Below, one piece after another: positions 30,970 through 39,784 of a stretch of 64,000 nucleotides of DNA. The notes under the pieces are model-generated. The model was not told where the DNA came from. It saw nothing but the letters and a program-made list of their open reading frames with translations, and did not search any database. Both the position numbers and the translations under genes were made by a program. How positions within the stretch are numbered: the stretch's first letter is position 1; each line of letters opens with the position of its first letter. The stretch comes from Aeromicrobium stalagmiti (GTDB lineage Bacteria > Actinomycetota > Actinomycetes > Propionibacteriales > Nocardioidaceae): the NCBI RefSeq assembly GCF_013283745.1, contig NZ_JABSTZ010000003.1:62001-126000 (forward strand), given 5' to 3'.

Positions 30970-31782
30970 TCAGGCGTCTGCGGGCACTGCCGCGAGCCGG
31001 CGGGCACCTCGACGACGCCGCAGCCACGTGTCGAAGGCCAGTCCGGCCGCCATCAGCGCCACGGCGACGATGCCGTCGAGCCACCAGTGGTGGCCGGTGG
31101 CGGCCACGACGAACACCGTGACGGGCAGGTGCATGACGACGACCCAGCGCCAGCGACTCGTGGTGATGAAGAACGTGCCCAGGGCGACGACGGCGGCCCA
31201 GCCGACGTGGATCGAGGGCATCGCGGCGAACTGGTCGGACACGCCGGTGCCCACGTCGCCGTAGACGCCGAGGCCGAACCGGGTCGACAGGTCGACGAAG
31301 CCGAGCTCGTCGATGAACCGCGGCGGCGCGACCCGGATGAAGCGGATCAGCAGGCAGCCGGCGGTCACGGCCACGAGCCCGTTGCGCCAGTGCGGATAGA
31401 GATCGCGGTGCCGCACGAAGGCCCAGACCAGGAAGGCGATCAGCGCCGGCACGTGCACGATCGCGTAGTAGCCGTTGACGAGGCGGGCCAGCCAGTCGTG
31501 GTCGATCACGAAGTGCTGCATCGCGATCTCGGTCGGCAGGTGGAGCATCTGCTGGAAACGGTCGATCTCCCGCGCCCGTTCGAGCGCTCCCGACTCGTGC
31601 GTGATGGGCAGCATGCGCGCCAGGCGCCAGATGCCGTAGAGGCCCGAGATCAGCGAGAACTCCCAGAACGCCGGCAGCAGAGCATCGCCTGTGCGGCTTT
31701 GCGGCAGCCGCCGGACCACGAGCCAGGCCACCAGGCTGAGCAGGCAGGCGATCGCTGCTTGCTCCCACGACGGCCACGGCAC
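30970..31782 (-). CDS. PAP2-family membrane phosphatase/phosphotransferase
   Basis: 270 residues, six membrane segments. PAP2 residues are in AAMPSIHVGWAAV (Ser-His) and GHHWWLDGIV (His-Asp). The long N-terminal part resembles the inositol-phosphotransferase (AUR1-like) subgroup, so a lipid phosphate substrate is probable. It begins with GTG: CACAAT on the minus strand lies six bases upstream, and the nearby ATG is out of frame. It converges on the lipoprotein gene. Confidence 0.88.
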   Translation of the reverse strand: MPWPSWEQAAIACLLSLVAWLVVRRLPQSRTGDALLPAFWEFSLISGLYGIWRLARMLPITHESGALERAREIDRFQQMLHLPTEIAMQHFVIDHDWLARLVNGYYAIVHVPALIAFLVWAFVRHRDLYPHWRNGLVAVTAGCLLIRFIRVAPPRFIDELGFVDLSTRFGLGVYGDVGTGVSDQFAAMPSIHVGWAAVVALGTFFITTSRWRWVVVMHLPVTVFVVAATGHHWWLDGIVAVALMAAGLAFDTWLRRRRGARRLAAVPADA

Positions 31783-31839
31783 CCGACCATTGTGGTCGAT
31801 CGTGCAGGTCGGCGCAGAGCCACTCCCCGTGTCGCGGTG

Positions 31840-32610
31840 TCAGGGCCGCGGCGGCAGGTCCTCGTGGACCTCGTCGTGACCCTCACGGCGGAACAACGGC
31901 GGCATGTAGCGCAGCATCAGGCCCGACCACGTCAGGTGGGTGATCATCGGTGCCTGGATGCCGCCGGACGCACGCCGCTGCAGGCCGAACAGCGTGCCCA
32001 TGACCCCGCTGGCCAGCACGAGCGCCGGGTTGCGCGTCGCGGTCGTCGCCAGCGCGTAGACGGCCGTCGACTTGGCCACCGGATGGTCGGTGCCCACCGC
32101 GGCATAGAGCGCTCCCCGGAAGAACACCTCCTCCGCGGCGCCGTTGGCGAAGGTCGTCGTCGTGACCAGCGGAGCGGAGCCCTGGTCGGCGAAGGCGAGG
32201 ATCTCGGTCAGCGCCCGGTTCAGCACCGGGATGCGGCGCGCGACCAGCGCCGCACCGTAGAAGGCTCCGAACGACGCCACGCCGAGGGCCACCGGCGTGA
32301 CCAGCGGCCGGCGCAACCGGTCGTGGGCATCCTGCTCGTAGCCCAGGTGGAGCGGCCCGGACGCCACGGCGCCGGCGGTCCACGTCGCGGCGACCCCCAG
32401 CGTCAGGCCGTAGAACTCCTTGGAGTCGGGACGGGTCGACAGCGACTTGCCCAGCAGCGCGGCACCGGCGACGCTGACCCCGGCGACGACGCGCCGACGG
32501 CGGCGGAAGGCCTCGTCGCTCTCGAGATGGTCACGGGGCACCTTCTCGCGCAGCTCACGGGGTGCGAGGGCGATCAGGCGGTCGGCGAGAGCACGGGGCG
32601 AGAGATTCAT
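31840..32610 (-). CDS. CPBP family intramembrane metalloprotease (CAAX protease-like)
   Basis: 256 residues, polytopic. The EExxxR signature is EEVFFRGALYA, and a second conserved block with histidine is IQAPMITHLTWSGLMLRYMP. Such proteins are homologues of the CAAX prenyl protease Rce1; in bacteria they handle peptides or immunity functions, but none is evident here. TAGCGT lies eight bases before the ATG on the minus strand. A GGAGG is only three bases away, too close to act normally. Confidence 0.85.
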   Translation of the reverse strand: MNLSPRALADRLIALAPRELREKVPRDHLESDEAFRRRRRVVAGVSVAGAALLGKSLSTRPDSKEFYGLTLGVAATWTAGAVASGPLHLGYEQDAHDRLRRPLVTPVALGVASFGAFYGAALVARRIPVLNRALTEILAFADQGSAPLVTTTTFANGAAEEVFFRGALYAAVGTDHPVAKSTAVYALATTATRNPALVLASGVMGTLFGLQRRASGGIQAPMITHLTWSGLMLRYMPPLFRREGHDEVHEDLPPRP

Positions 32611-32678
32611 CGCCTCCGACGCTACTGGCTGTTCCCCGCCTCCACACCTCGGCGGCGGTCGTCGGATAGCCTCGCCGC

Positions 32679-33440
32679 ATGACGGCGACCTTCCGCCTGG
32701 GGTTCAAGAACGTCCTCGGGTCGAACTGGACCCGCACGCGCCACCGGTGGCCGGGCAGGGCCGTCATGCTCGACCGCGAGATGAACGGTGCCGACGGCAT
32801 GCAGGCCTCGGTCTACTTCCTCGTCGAGGTCAACCAGCGCCCGGAGCGGCGCAGCCTCGGGCACATCCTGGCCGGCTGGGAGGTCGCGCGCTCGCGACAC
32901 GGGCACAACGACGCCTACAGCGATCCTGCGGTGCACCGGCTGCTCGAGATGCACGAGCACGCCCTGGGCACCTTCACCCGGCAGCAGCGGTATGCCCTCG
33001 TGGCGCGCTACGAGCACGTCGCCACCGGCGTCGAGTGGGTCGGGGCGACGACGCACCTGTCGTCGTCGGTGCACACCACGCCCGAGAAGGCAGAGGCCTC
33101 CCGTGAGCTGCAGGCGACCCGGCTGGCCGAGCTCTGCGCGGAGCACGACGTCGACGTGGTCGCGGCCGACATCAACAACATCGCCGTGCGACCTGACACG
33201 CCGCGCGGCATCCTCGAGGCCGCGGGCTACGTCGACTGGCGTGCAGCGACCCCGGTCAAGGACGTAGAGGTCGACGTCCACCACCGCATCGGCGAGCCGT
33301 TGACGCGGGGCGGCCGGCACCTCGACGCGATCTATCTCGGCCCGCGGGTCACCGCGATCGACGGTCGGGTGCAGATGACCGAGCCCGACAGCTCCGACCA
33401 CCTGGGGCTGGTCTGCACGGTGGCGATCAGCCCCAGGTGA
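32679..33440 (+). CDS. Endonuclease/exonuclease/phosphatase-fold protein
   Basis: 253 residues. The pattern fits the DNase I-like EEP fold: an Asn near the start (FKNVLGSN), a Glu in YFLVEVNQRP, WVGATTHLS, the D-x-N motif in VVAADINNI, and the terminal SDHLGLVCTV. No signal peptide, so it is cytoplasmic. It may cut DNA, RNA or a phosphoester. It is leaderless: TAGCCT (32667-32672) lies six bases before the ATG. It is not part of an obvious operon and converges on the MFS gene with 12 bases between. Confidence 0.8.
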   Translation: MTATFRLGFKNVLGSNWTRTRHRWPGRAVMLDREMNGADGMQASVYFLVEVNQRPERRSLGHILAGWEVARSRHGHNDAYSDPAVHRLLEMHEHALGTFTRQQRYALVARYEHVATGVEWVGATTHLSSSVHTTPEKAEASRELQATRLAELCAEHDVDVVAADINNIAVRPDTPRGILEAAGYVDWRAATPVKDVEVDVHHRIGEPLTRGGRHLDAIYLGPRVTAIDGRVQMTEPDSSDHLGLVCTVAISPR

Positions 33441-33452
33441 GTCGGGCAGGGA

Positions 33453-34970
33453 TCAGGCGACGGCCGCCGCGCCCTCAGCCGGGATGTCGTCCTTCTTGGC
33501 GTTGATCAGCACGATCGCGGTGAGCAGCGCGAGCAGCAGCAGCATCGCGCCCCAGAAGAAGGCCACGTGGTAGCCGTGCAGTGCCGCGTCGGCGAGCACG
33601 GCGTCCTGGTTGGCGCCACCACGCATGTTGTCGGCGACGAACGACGTGACCGCCCCGGCGAACAGCGTGTTGAGCAGCGCGGTGCCGAGCGAGCCACCGA
33701 CCTGCTGGGACGTGTTGAGCAGCGCGCTCGCGACTCCCGCGTCGTGCGACCCCACGCCGACCAGAGCCGTGCTGGAGGCCGGGATGAAGACCGCCGCCAT
33801 GCCGACGCTCATCAGCACCAGTGGGGGCAGCACGTGCGTCCAGTAGGACGTGTCCGCGGTGATCTGCGTCAGCAGCAGCATGCCGACCGAGGCGCTCAGC
33901 AGGCCCGGGATCATGATCGGACGAGGTCCGAAGCGCGGCAGCAGCTGTGAGATGACGCCCGCGCCGACGATGATGCCGATGCTGAACGGCAGGAACGCGA
34001 AGCCCGACCGCAGCGGGCTGTAGCCGAGCGTGCCCTGGAAGTAGAACGTCAGGAACAGGAACATCGCGAACAGGCCCGCGCCGATGAACAGGAACACGAG
34101 GTAGGACCCGCCGCGGTTGCGGTCGAGCGCGACGCGGAGCGGCAGGAGCGGGTGCTTGGTGCGACGCTCCCACCAGACGAAGGCCACGAGCAGGACGACG
34201 GCCGCTCCGAGGAACGCCAGGGTGCTGCTGTCGGTCCAGCCCAGCACCTCGGTGCTCTTGCCGGGGTTCTTCTCCTTGGCCGCCTCGGTGAAGCCGTAGA
34301 CGAGCGACACGAGGCCGAGCGTCACGAGGATCGCGCCGGGGATGTCGTACTTGGTGTCGCCCTCGGCCTTGCTCTCGCGCACGACGCGCAGTGCGGCCGC
34401 AGCCGCGACGAGGGCGATCGGCACGTTGACGAGCAGGCACCAGCGCCACGAGGCGTACTCGGTCAGGACGCCGCCGACGATCAGGCCGATGGCGGCGCCA
34501 CCGCCGGAGATCGCGCCGAAGACGCCGAATGCCGTGGCGCGCTCCTTGGTCTCGGTGAAGGTGACCGAGATCAGCGACAGGGCCGCGGGAGCGAGCAGGG
34601 CGGCGAAGAGGCCCTGGAGGCCGCGCGCGGCGTAGAGCAGGCCGGCGGTCGACGCGATGCCGCCGAGGGCCGAGGCCACGGCGAAGCCGATCAGGCCGAC
34701 GACGAAGATGCGCTTGCGGCCGACGAAGTCGGCGATGCGCCCACCGAGCAGCAGCAGGCCGCCGAAGGCGAGCGTGTAGGCCGTGACGACCCACTGGCGG
34801 TCGGCGTCGCTGATGCCGAGGTCCTTCTGGGCCGACGGCAGCGCGATGTTCACGATGGAGGCGTCGAGCACGATCATGAGCTGGGCGACGGCGATCACGC
34901 CGAGGGCGAGCCAGCGCTTGGGGTCGGGTGCGCCAGCGTGCTCGGGCACGGCTGGGTCGTGAGTGGACAT
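33453..34970 (-). CDS. DHA2-family MFS drug efflux transporter
   Basis: 505 residues with 14 predicted membrane helices. Family motifs include LDASIVNIALPSAQKDL at helix 1, WVVTAYTLAFGGLLLLGGRIADFVGRKR (motif A region), and LVNVPIALVAA. It resembles EmrB/QacA proton-driven multidrug exporters. The start MSTHDPAVPE has AGAGGA at good spacing; in-frame sequence upstream is not used. The long leader contains a perfect hairpin (35011-35027). No adjacent TetR/MarR regulator is found. Confidence 0.93.
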   Translation of the reverse strand: MSTHDPAVPEHAGAPDPKRWLALGVIAVAQLMIVLDASIVNIALPSAQKDLGISDADRQWVVTAYTLAFGGLLLLGGRIADFVGRKRIFVVGLIGFAVASALGGIASTAGLLYAARGLQGLFAALLAPAALSLISVTFTETKERATAFGVFGAISGGGAAIGLIVGGVLTEYASWRWCLLVNVPIALVAAAAALRVVRESKAEGDTKYDIPGAILVTLGLVSLVYGFTEAAKEKNPGKSTEVLGWTDSSTLAFLGAAVVLLVAFVWWERRTKHPLLPLRVALDRNRGGSYLVFLFIGAGLFAMFLFLTFYFQGTLGYSPLRSGFAFLPFSIGIIVGAGVISQLLPRFGPRPIMIPGLLSASVGMLLLTQITADTSYWTHVLPPLVLMSVGMAAVFIPASSTALVGVGSHDAGVASALLNTSQQVGGSLGTALLNTLFAGAVTSFVADNMRGGANQDAVLADAALHGYHVAFFWGAMLLLLALLTAIVLINAKKDDIPAEGAAAVA

Positions 34971-35010
34971 GGTTCGATCCTCTAGGGGTGGCAGGGATGA
35001 AGGGTGCACA

Positions 35011-35027
35011 CCGGGCCGACGGCCCGG
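35011..35027 (-). promoter_or_regulatory. Hairpin in the leader of the MFS exporter gene
   Basis: CCGGGCC and GGCCCGG form a perfect 7-bp stem with a 3-base loop, about 40 bases upstream of the ATG. A possible -10 (TACGAT on the minus strand, near 35055-35060) would put it inside a leader of roughly 75 bases. It could act in attenuation, as in other exporter leaders. Confidence 0.35.
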
Positions 35028-35143
35028 GACGCCGAGGGTTGCAGCGTCACGCACCATGATCGTATTCCGGACCGACACTTTCGTGCCTCGCTCCGCCGGT
35101 CCGAGGATCGGCGGTCCGGGGTCCTGGCTGCCACACTCGAGCC

Positions 35144-35581
35144 ATGACCGTCCGCTCCGCATTCCGCTGGCTGCTCGGCTCCGCCCTCGTGCTCGCGGGG
35201 CTCAGCCACCTGTTCTGGGCCCGGGACACCTTCCGGGCCCAGGTGCCGGACTGGCTGCCTCTGGGCGTCGACTTCGTGATCGTCGCCTCGGGTGTGGTCG
35301 AGATCACCCTGGGGATCGCCCTGATCCTTCTGGTGCGCCAGCGGGTCGTGGTCGGGTGGGTCGTCGCGGCGTTCTTCGTCGCGGTGTTCCCCGGCAACAT
35401 CAACCAGCTCGTCACGCACACCGATGCGTTCGGGCTCGACTCCGACCTCTCGCGCTGGCTGCGGCTGCCGTTCCAGCCGCTGCTCGTGGCGTGGGCCCTG
35501 TGGTCGACCGAGGCATGGCGCCGCCGCGACGAGCTGCCGTCACTGCCAGACGTAGTCGGCGCTGTCCTCCGGCGTCCGTGA
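35144..35581 (+). CDS. DoxX-like small membrane protein
   Basis: 145 residues with four membrane segments: LGSALVLAGLSHLFW, VDFVIVASGVVEITLGIALIL, VVVGWVVAAFFVAVFPGN and PFQPLLVAWALWST. Size and pattern (GLSHLFW near the N-terminus) match the DoxX/DUF4260-like families often linked to redox or sulfur stress, but function is unproven. CACACT lies six bases before the ATG as a weak -10. The final 42 bases overlap the convergent GT39-like gene. Confidence 0.8.
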   Translation: MTVRSAFRWLLGSALVLAGLSHLFWARDTFRAQVPDWLPLGVDFVIVASGVVEITLGIALILLVRQRVVVGWVVAAFFVAVFPGNINQLVTHTDAFGLDSDLSRWLRLPFQPLLVAWALWSTEAWRRRDELPSLPDVVGAVLRRP

Positions 35582-37135
35582 CTCGCTGGGCCCGAGGTGC
35601 TTGGGCAGGCCGAGGGTCGCGCACTCACCGTGCGTCGACGCGATCAGCGTGCGGTCGGCCTCGTCACGCCGGATGAGGATCGGCTTGCCGCAGATCTCGT
35701 CGGTGCGGACGTAGTGCCTGGCGATGAGCCGGCGCGTCTCCCCCGTCGCGTCCATGCCGAAGATCGTCGCCTCCTGCCACTCCACGATCCAGGTGGGACG
35801 ACGCGTGGACGACTTCAGCAGGTCGCGCAGCCGGTCCTCGGCGTTGGGCACCGTGCGCACCATCTGGGTCCACGAGTAGGGATAGGGAGTCGTCATGTCG
35901 GCGTAGTAGAGCAGGTTGGCCCGCGCGTAGAGGACGTAGAGCGTGTCGTCGGGACGGGCGTTGCTGCGCAGGTAGTCGGCGACGGCCAGCGTGCGCTGCT
36001 GCGGCGGGTTGACGTTCTGCAGCGTCGTGCCGACCGCGACGTTGCCGATCGCCAGCACGAAGACCAGGCAGGTCGTCGCGATCGAGAGCATCCGTCGCCC
36101 GGTGACGGCCAACGCGCAGCCCGACAGGACGGCGAGCGCCGCGACCGGCTGGATGAAGTAGTGCGGGTAGTAGTTGCCCCCGCCGGCGATGCCGACGAAG
36201 CCCACGAGCAGCCACGCGGCGAGCGGCAGCACGAGCTGCGGGTCGGCGCGCCGCCGCACGAGCCAGGCGATCGACCACGGGACGAGGAACAGGCAGCCCG
36301 ACACGACCAGGACCGGCAGCCCCAGGTGCAGCAGCATGAACCCGGCGCCCTGCGGTGCGGCGTTGATCTCGGTGATGCTGTCGAGCCGGAAGCCCGCGAC
36401 GGCATAGACGAAGCCGCGTGCGCCGACCGAGTAGGCCTCGAACCAGGCGAACGTCACGAGGATGGGCGCCGCGACTCCCCCGAGCCACCAGCCGAGCCAC
36501 CTGGCCTGGAAACCTGATCGGGCGCGGGTCACCCAGCTCACCAGCAGGAAGACCGCACCGGCGACGAGCACCTCGCCGAACGACTGCTTGATGAGCAGGG
36601 CGCACGTCGCGAGGAAGCCCGAGACGAAGAGCCAGCGATCGGGCACGACGGCGTCGCGGGCCCGCATCAGCGCGAGGATCGAGAACGTCGCTGGGACGGT
36701 CGCGAGCAGCTCGTTGTCGGTGAAGACCGCGCCCAGCACGACGGACGACGTCATGACCGCGGTGATGACGCCCGTGATCCGGGCCGCGCGGAGGCCGGCG
36801 ATCCGGTGGGCGATCGCCATCGTCGCGGCGACCAGCAGGATCGCGGCGACCATGCCGAGCAGGCGGACACCGAGGTCGCCGCCCAGCACGCCGATCTTGT
36901 AGATCAGCACCAGCAGCGGCGGACGGTCGAGCCACGAGCCGCCGTACATCGAGCCGTCCGTGGTGCCCCAGGCGCGGGCCACGAACGAGTCGCCCCCCTC
37001 GTCGATGCCCAGCGGGACGTTGATGAACGGGGTCCGGAGGGCGATCACCACGACCGCGCACAGCAGCCACCACCGCACGATCGAGCCGCGCAGGCGGGAG
37101 GTGAAGACTTCGACCCGCTCGTCCAGAAGGGTCAC
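35540..37135 (-). CDS. GT39/ArnT-like membrane glycosyltransferase
   Basis: 531 residues with about ten to eleven membrane helices and a C-terminal extracytoplasmic domain (about 385-531). The first loop carries GIDEGGDSFVARAWGTTDG, with the acidic residues expected for polyprenyl-phosphate-sugar dependent GT-C enzymes. It would add a sugar to a lipid, protein or polymer outside the membrane. GTG 37135 is used because it overlaps the PAP2 stop (GTGA), so the pair is co-translated. Sequence upstream in this frame is the shadow of the PAP2 gene. Confidence 0.87.
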   Translation of the reverse strand: MTLLDERVEVFTSRLRGSIVRWWLLCAVVVIALRTPFINVPLGIDEGGDSFVARAWGTTDGSMYGGSWLDRPPLLVLIYKIGVLGGDLGVRLLGMVAAILLVAATMAIAHRIAGLRAARITGVITAVMTSSVVLGAVFTDNELLATVPATFSILALMRARDAVVPDRWLFVSGFLATCALLIKQSFGEVLVAGAVFLLVSWVTRARSGFQARWLGWWLGGVAAPILVTFAWFEAYSVGARGFVYAVAGFRLDSITEINAAPQGAGFMLLHLGLPVLVVSGCLFLVPWSIAWLVRRRADPQLVLPLAAWLLVGFVGIAGGGNYYPHYFIQPVAALAVLSGCALAVTGRRMLSIATTCLVFVLAIGNVAVGTTLQNVNPPQQRTLAVADYLRSNARPDDTLYVLYARANLLYYADMTTPYPYSWTQMVRTVPNAEDRLRDLLKSSTRRPTWIVEWQEATIFGMDATGETRRLIARHYVRTDEICGKPILIRRDEADRTLIASTHGECATLGLPKHLGPSESRTPEDSADYVWQ

Positions 37136-38166
37136 CGGGTGACCCTCCCGGGTGGGTGGACCGTCAGGCGTCCCAGGCGCACGGCGGCCCAGGCGATCGC
37201 GAGGCCGGCGACGTCGTCGAGCACGAAGTGCCAGCCGAGGTAGATCGTCGAGACCATGACGGCGACCAGGTAGATCACCATGAGGTTGGCCGCGCGCCGG
37301 AAGCCGTAGTAGCGCAGCATCAGCAGCACCAGGAAGGTGAACCCGGTGTGCAGGCTCGCGAAGGCGCCGATGCTCGCGAAGGTGTCGGCCGCACCGGGGT
37401 CGAGCAGCAGCTCGGCCCGCTCGGCCATGTACTTCGCCTGGGTCGCGGTGACGCTGGTGGGGTCGAGCCCGGCGAACTCCTCGGGCGCGGAGTGGAACGG
37501 GCCGATCGCGGGGATCAGGTAGTAGGACCCGACCCCGAGGATCCAGACCCACATCGCGGACGTCAGGAAGACGTATCCCTCACGGATCCGGGGAGCGAAG
37601 ACGAGGGCGGCGACGAACGAGATCGGCACCATGACCGAGAACGACTCGTAGATCGCGCGGAACACGTGCGGCGCGACATCGCGGCCGAACAGGTCGTGGA
37701 GCAGCACGGCAGGACTGTTGCCGAAGAACATCCACCGGTCCGCCTCGAGCAGGTCGTCGTCGTACTGGGTGCGGAAGGCGTTCCAGCTCTTGAGGTTGCG
37801 GTAGAACGCGTAGACCAGGTGGTAGGCCAGCAGGCCGGTGACCGCGAGAGCGACCCGATCGATGGTCCAGCGGGAGCGGATGGCCGTCACGACCTTGCCG
37901 AGCGACCAGCCGCGGCGCCCGGCGCGCACGAGGCCGTCGAGGAGGATCAGCGCGACGAGGATCGCGAACGACAAGGTGATGCGCGACATGAACACCCGAC
38001 CACCCGGGTCGCGGAATGGCACATCAACCTGCTGGGAGCGCCACAGGGCGACGGCGCCGAACACGACGACGACGGCCCACGTCCAGACCCACCAGCGGTC
38101 TCGGAGCGATCGCCCCGGTCCGGTGGGATCGGTCACCGAGGGTGCCTGGGACGCGATGCTGACCAC
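37132..38166 (-). CDS. PAP2-superfamily membrane protein
   Basis: About 344 residues with six or seven membrane segments. PAP2 residues are in SIGAFASLHTGFTFL (Ser-His) and YLGWHFVLDDVAGLAIAW (His-Asp). It resembles inositolphosphotransferase-type PAP2 proteins and is coupled to the GT39-like gene, so a lipid-linked sugar step is a reasonable guess. The start is uncertain: GTG 38166 (VVSIASQA) has no good ribosome binding site; a TATCGT (38225-38230, minus strand) would begin RNA about 50 bases upstream. Confidence 0.83.
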   Translation of the reverse strand: MVSIASQAPSVTDPTGPGRSLRDRWWVWTWAVVVVFGAVALWRSQQVDVPFRDPGGRVFMSRITLSFAILVALILLDGLVRAGRRGWSLGKVVTAIRSRWTIDRVALAVTGLLAYHLVYAFYRNLKSWNAFRTQYDDDLLEADRWMFFGNSPAVLLHDLFGRDVAPHVFRAIYESFSVMVPISFVAALVFAPRIREGYVFLTSAMWVWILGVGSYYLIPAIGPFHSAPEEFAGLDPTSVTATQAKYMAERAELLLDPGAADTFASIGAFASLHTGFTFLVLLMLRYYGFRRAANLMVIYLVAVMVSTIYLGWHFVLDDVAGLAIAWAAVRLGRLTVHPPGRVTR

Positions 38167-38293
38167 CTCGATCTCGAGCTCCGTGCAGGCGTGGCACGGT
38201 GGGACGCGTTGTGCTCCCGAGATCACGATACGGCCTCTGCCTCCGGAGCCGGCCAGGTGAGCGGGACACGCCGCCCCGGGCGAGGATGGACGC

Positions 38294-38911
38294 ATGCGCA
38301 CCGTCTTCCGCTCCGATGACCCCGACGTCAACCCCTACCGCCTGCTGACGGCCTTGGTGGTGCCCCGCCCGATCGCCTGGATCTCGACCCTGTCCGTCGA
38401 CGGCATCGGCAACCTGGCACCCCACTCGTTCTTCAGCGTCGCGTGCGCGAGCCCGCCGATCGTGTCCTGGACCTCGGTCGGCCACAAGGACACCCTGGCG
38501 AACGTCCTGGCGACCGGTGAGTTCGTGGTCAACCTCGCGACGCTCCCCCAGCTCGACCTGGTCAACGACAGCAGCGCGGCCTTCGCCCCGGACGACGACG
38601 AGGCGGTCCGCCTGGGGATCGAGATGGAGCCGAGCGACACCGTCAGCCCGCCGCGGGTGGCCGGCTCCCCCGCCTCCCTGGAGTGCCGTCTGCACTCGAC
38701 GACCGAGCTGGGCGACTCGGTGCTGGTCCTCGGCGACGTCGTCGCGATCACGGTCGACGAGTCCGTGCTGGTCGACGGTCATCCCGAGATGGGCCTGCTC
38801 CAGCCGGTCGCCCGCCTCGGCAAGGACGAGTGGGGCCTCCCGCCGGAAGTTCGCGCGACGCCGCGCCCACGCAGGCCCTCCGACATCGAGGGGATCAGCA
38901 GCGACGAGTGA
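38294..38911 (+). CDS. Flavin reductase-like split-barrel protein
   Basis: 205 residues. The FMN-binding split barrel of the flavin-reductase family is indicated by PRPIAWISTLSVDGIGNLAPHSFF near the N-terminus, SWTSVGHKDTLANVLATGEFVVNL, and a C-terminal LLQPVARLGKDEWG. Such proteins bind FMN and reduce it or serve as reductase partners of oxygenases. GAGGAT lies six bases before the ATG as a weak -10. The stop is 15 bases before the MBL gene start. Confidence 0.9.
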   Translation: MRTVFRSDDPDVNPYRLLTALVVPRPIAWISTLSVDGIGNLAPHSFFSVACASPPIVSWTSVGHKDTLANVLATGEFVVNLATLPQLDLVNDSSAAFAPDDDEAVRLGIEMEPSDTVSPPRVAGSPASLECRLHSTTELGDSVLVLGDVVAITVDESVLVDGHPEMGLLQPVARLGKDEWGLPPEVRATPRPRRPSDIEGISSDE

Positions 38912-38925
38912 CCTACGGTGGTCGG

Positions 38926-39756
38926 GTGACCTCACCCGCACCGGACTTCTGGATCTGCCGCACCTGCGCCGTCGAGCACGACTCCCGGCCAGCGGTGTGT
39001 GCCGTCTGCGACGACGAGCGGCAGTACGTGCCGGCGAAGGGGCAGCAGTGGACGACGCTCGACGAGCTCGTCCGTGAGGGCTACCGCGCCGACATGGTCG
39101 AGCTCGAGCCACGCCTGCACGCCATCACGACCACGCCCTCGGCTGGCATCGGCCAGCAGTCCAAGCTGCTGCAGACGCCGTCCGGCAACCTGCTCTGGGA
39201 CCCGGTCGGCTTCGTCGACGACGAGATCGTCCGTCGTGTCCTCGAGCTCGGCGACGTCGCAGCGGTCGTCGCGAGCCACCCGCACATGTTCGGGGTGCAG
39301 GTCGAGTGGAGCCGGCGCCTCGGTGGTGCTCCCGTGCTGGTCGCCGAGGCCGACCTCGAGTGGGTCGCGCGCCACGACCCGGTGATCTCGGCGTGGTCCG
39401 ACGACGTCGAAATCCTTCCCGGTGTGACCCTGAGCCAGCCCGGCGGTCACTTCCCCGGCAGCGCCGTCGTGCACTGGGCGGCGGGCGCCGACGGCCGCGG
39501 CGTGCTGCTGACCGGCGACACGATCTTCCCCAACCCTGATCGTCGGTCGCTGAGCTTCATGCGCAGCTATCCCAACCGGATCCCGTTGTCAGGCGCGGTC
39601 GTGCAACGCATCGCCGCACACGTCGAGGCGTTCGCCTTCGACCGCGTCTATGGCAACTTCGACAACGCGATCGAGGCGAACGCCCGTGAGATCCTGCGCC
39701 GGTCGGCCGACCGGCACGCCGACTGGGTCAACGGCGTGTTCGACCACCTCACCTGA
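38926..39756 (+). CDS. MBL-fold protein with N-terminal zinc ribbon
   Basis: 276 residues. The N-terminus has two CxxC pairs (Cys11/14 and Cys25/28) in ICRTCAVEHDSRPAVCAVC, a rubredoxin-like zinc ribbon. A metallo-beta-lactamase fold follows with SHPHMFG (His118, His120), GGHFPGS (His175) and LLTGDTIF (Asp198). The usual HxHxDH lacks its DH, so the second metal site may be missing. The C-terminus YGNFDNAIEANAR lacks the final MBL histidine. GTG start is set by TACGGT six bases upstream. Confidence 0.87.
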   Translation: MTSPAPDFWICRTCAVEHDSRPAVCAVCDDERQYVPAKGQQWTTLDELVREGYRADMVELEPRLHAITTTPSAGIGQQSKLLQTPSGNLLWDPVGFVDDEIVRRVLELGDVAAVVASHPHMFGVQVEWSRRLGGAPVLVAEADLEWVARHDPVISAWSDDVEILPGVTLSQPGGHFPGSAVVHWAAGADGRGVLLTGDTIFPNPDRRSLSFMRSYPNRIPLSGAVVQRIAAHVEAFAFDRVYGNFDNAIEANAREILRRSADRHADWVNGVFDHLT

Positions 39757-39784
39757 GGCGGACGGCCGTCAGCCCAGCGGCGGA

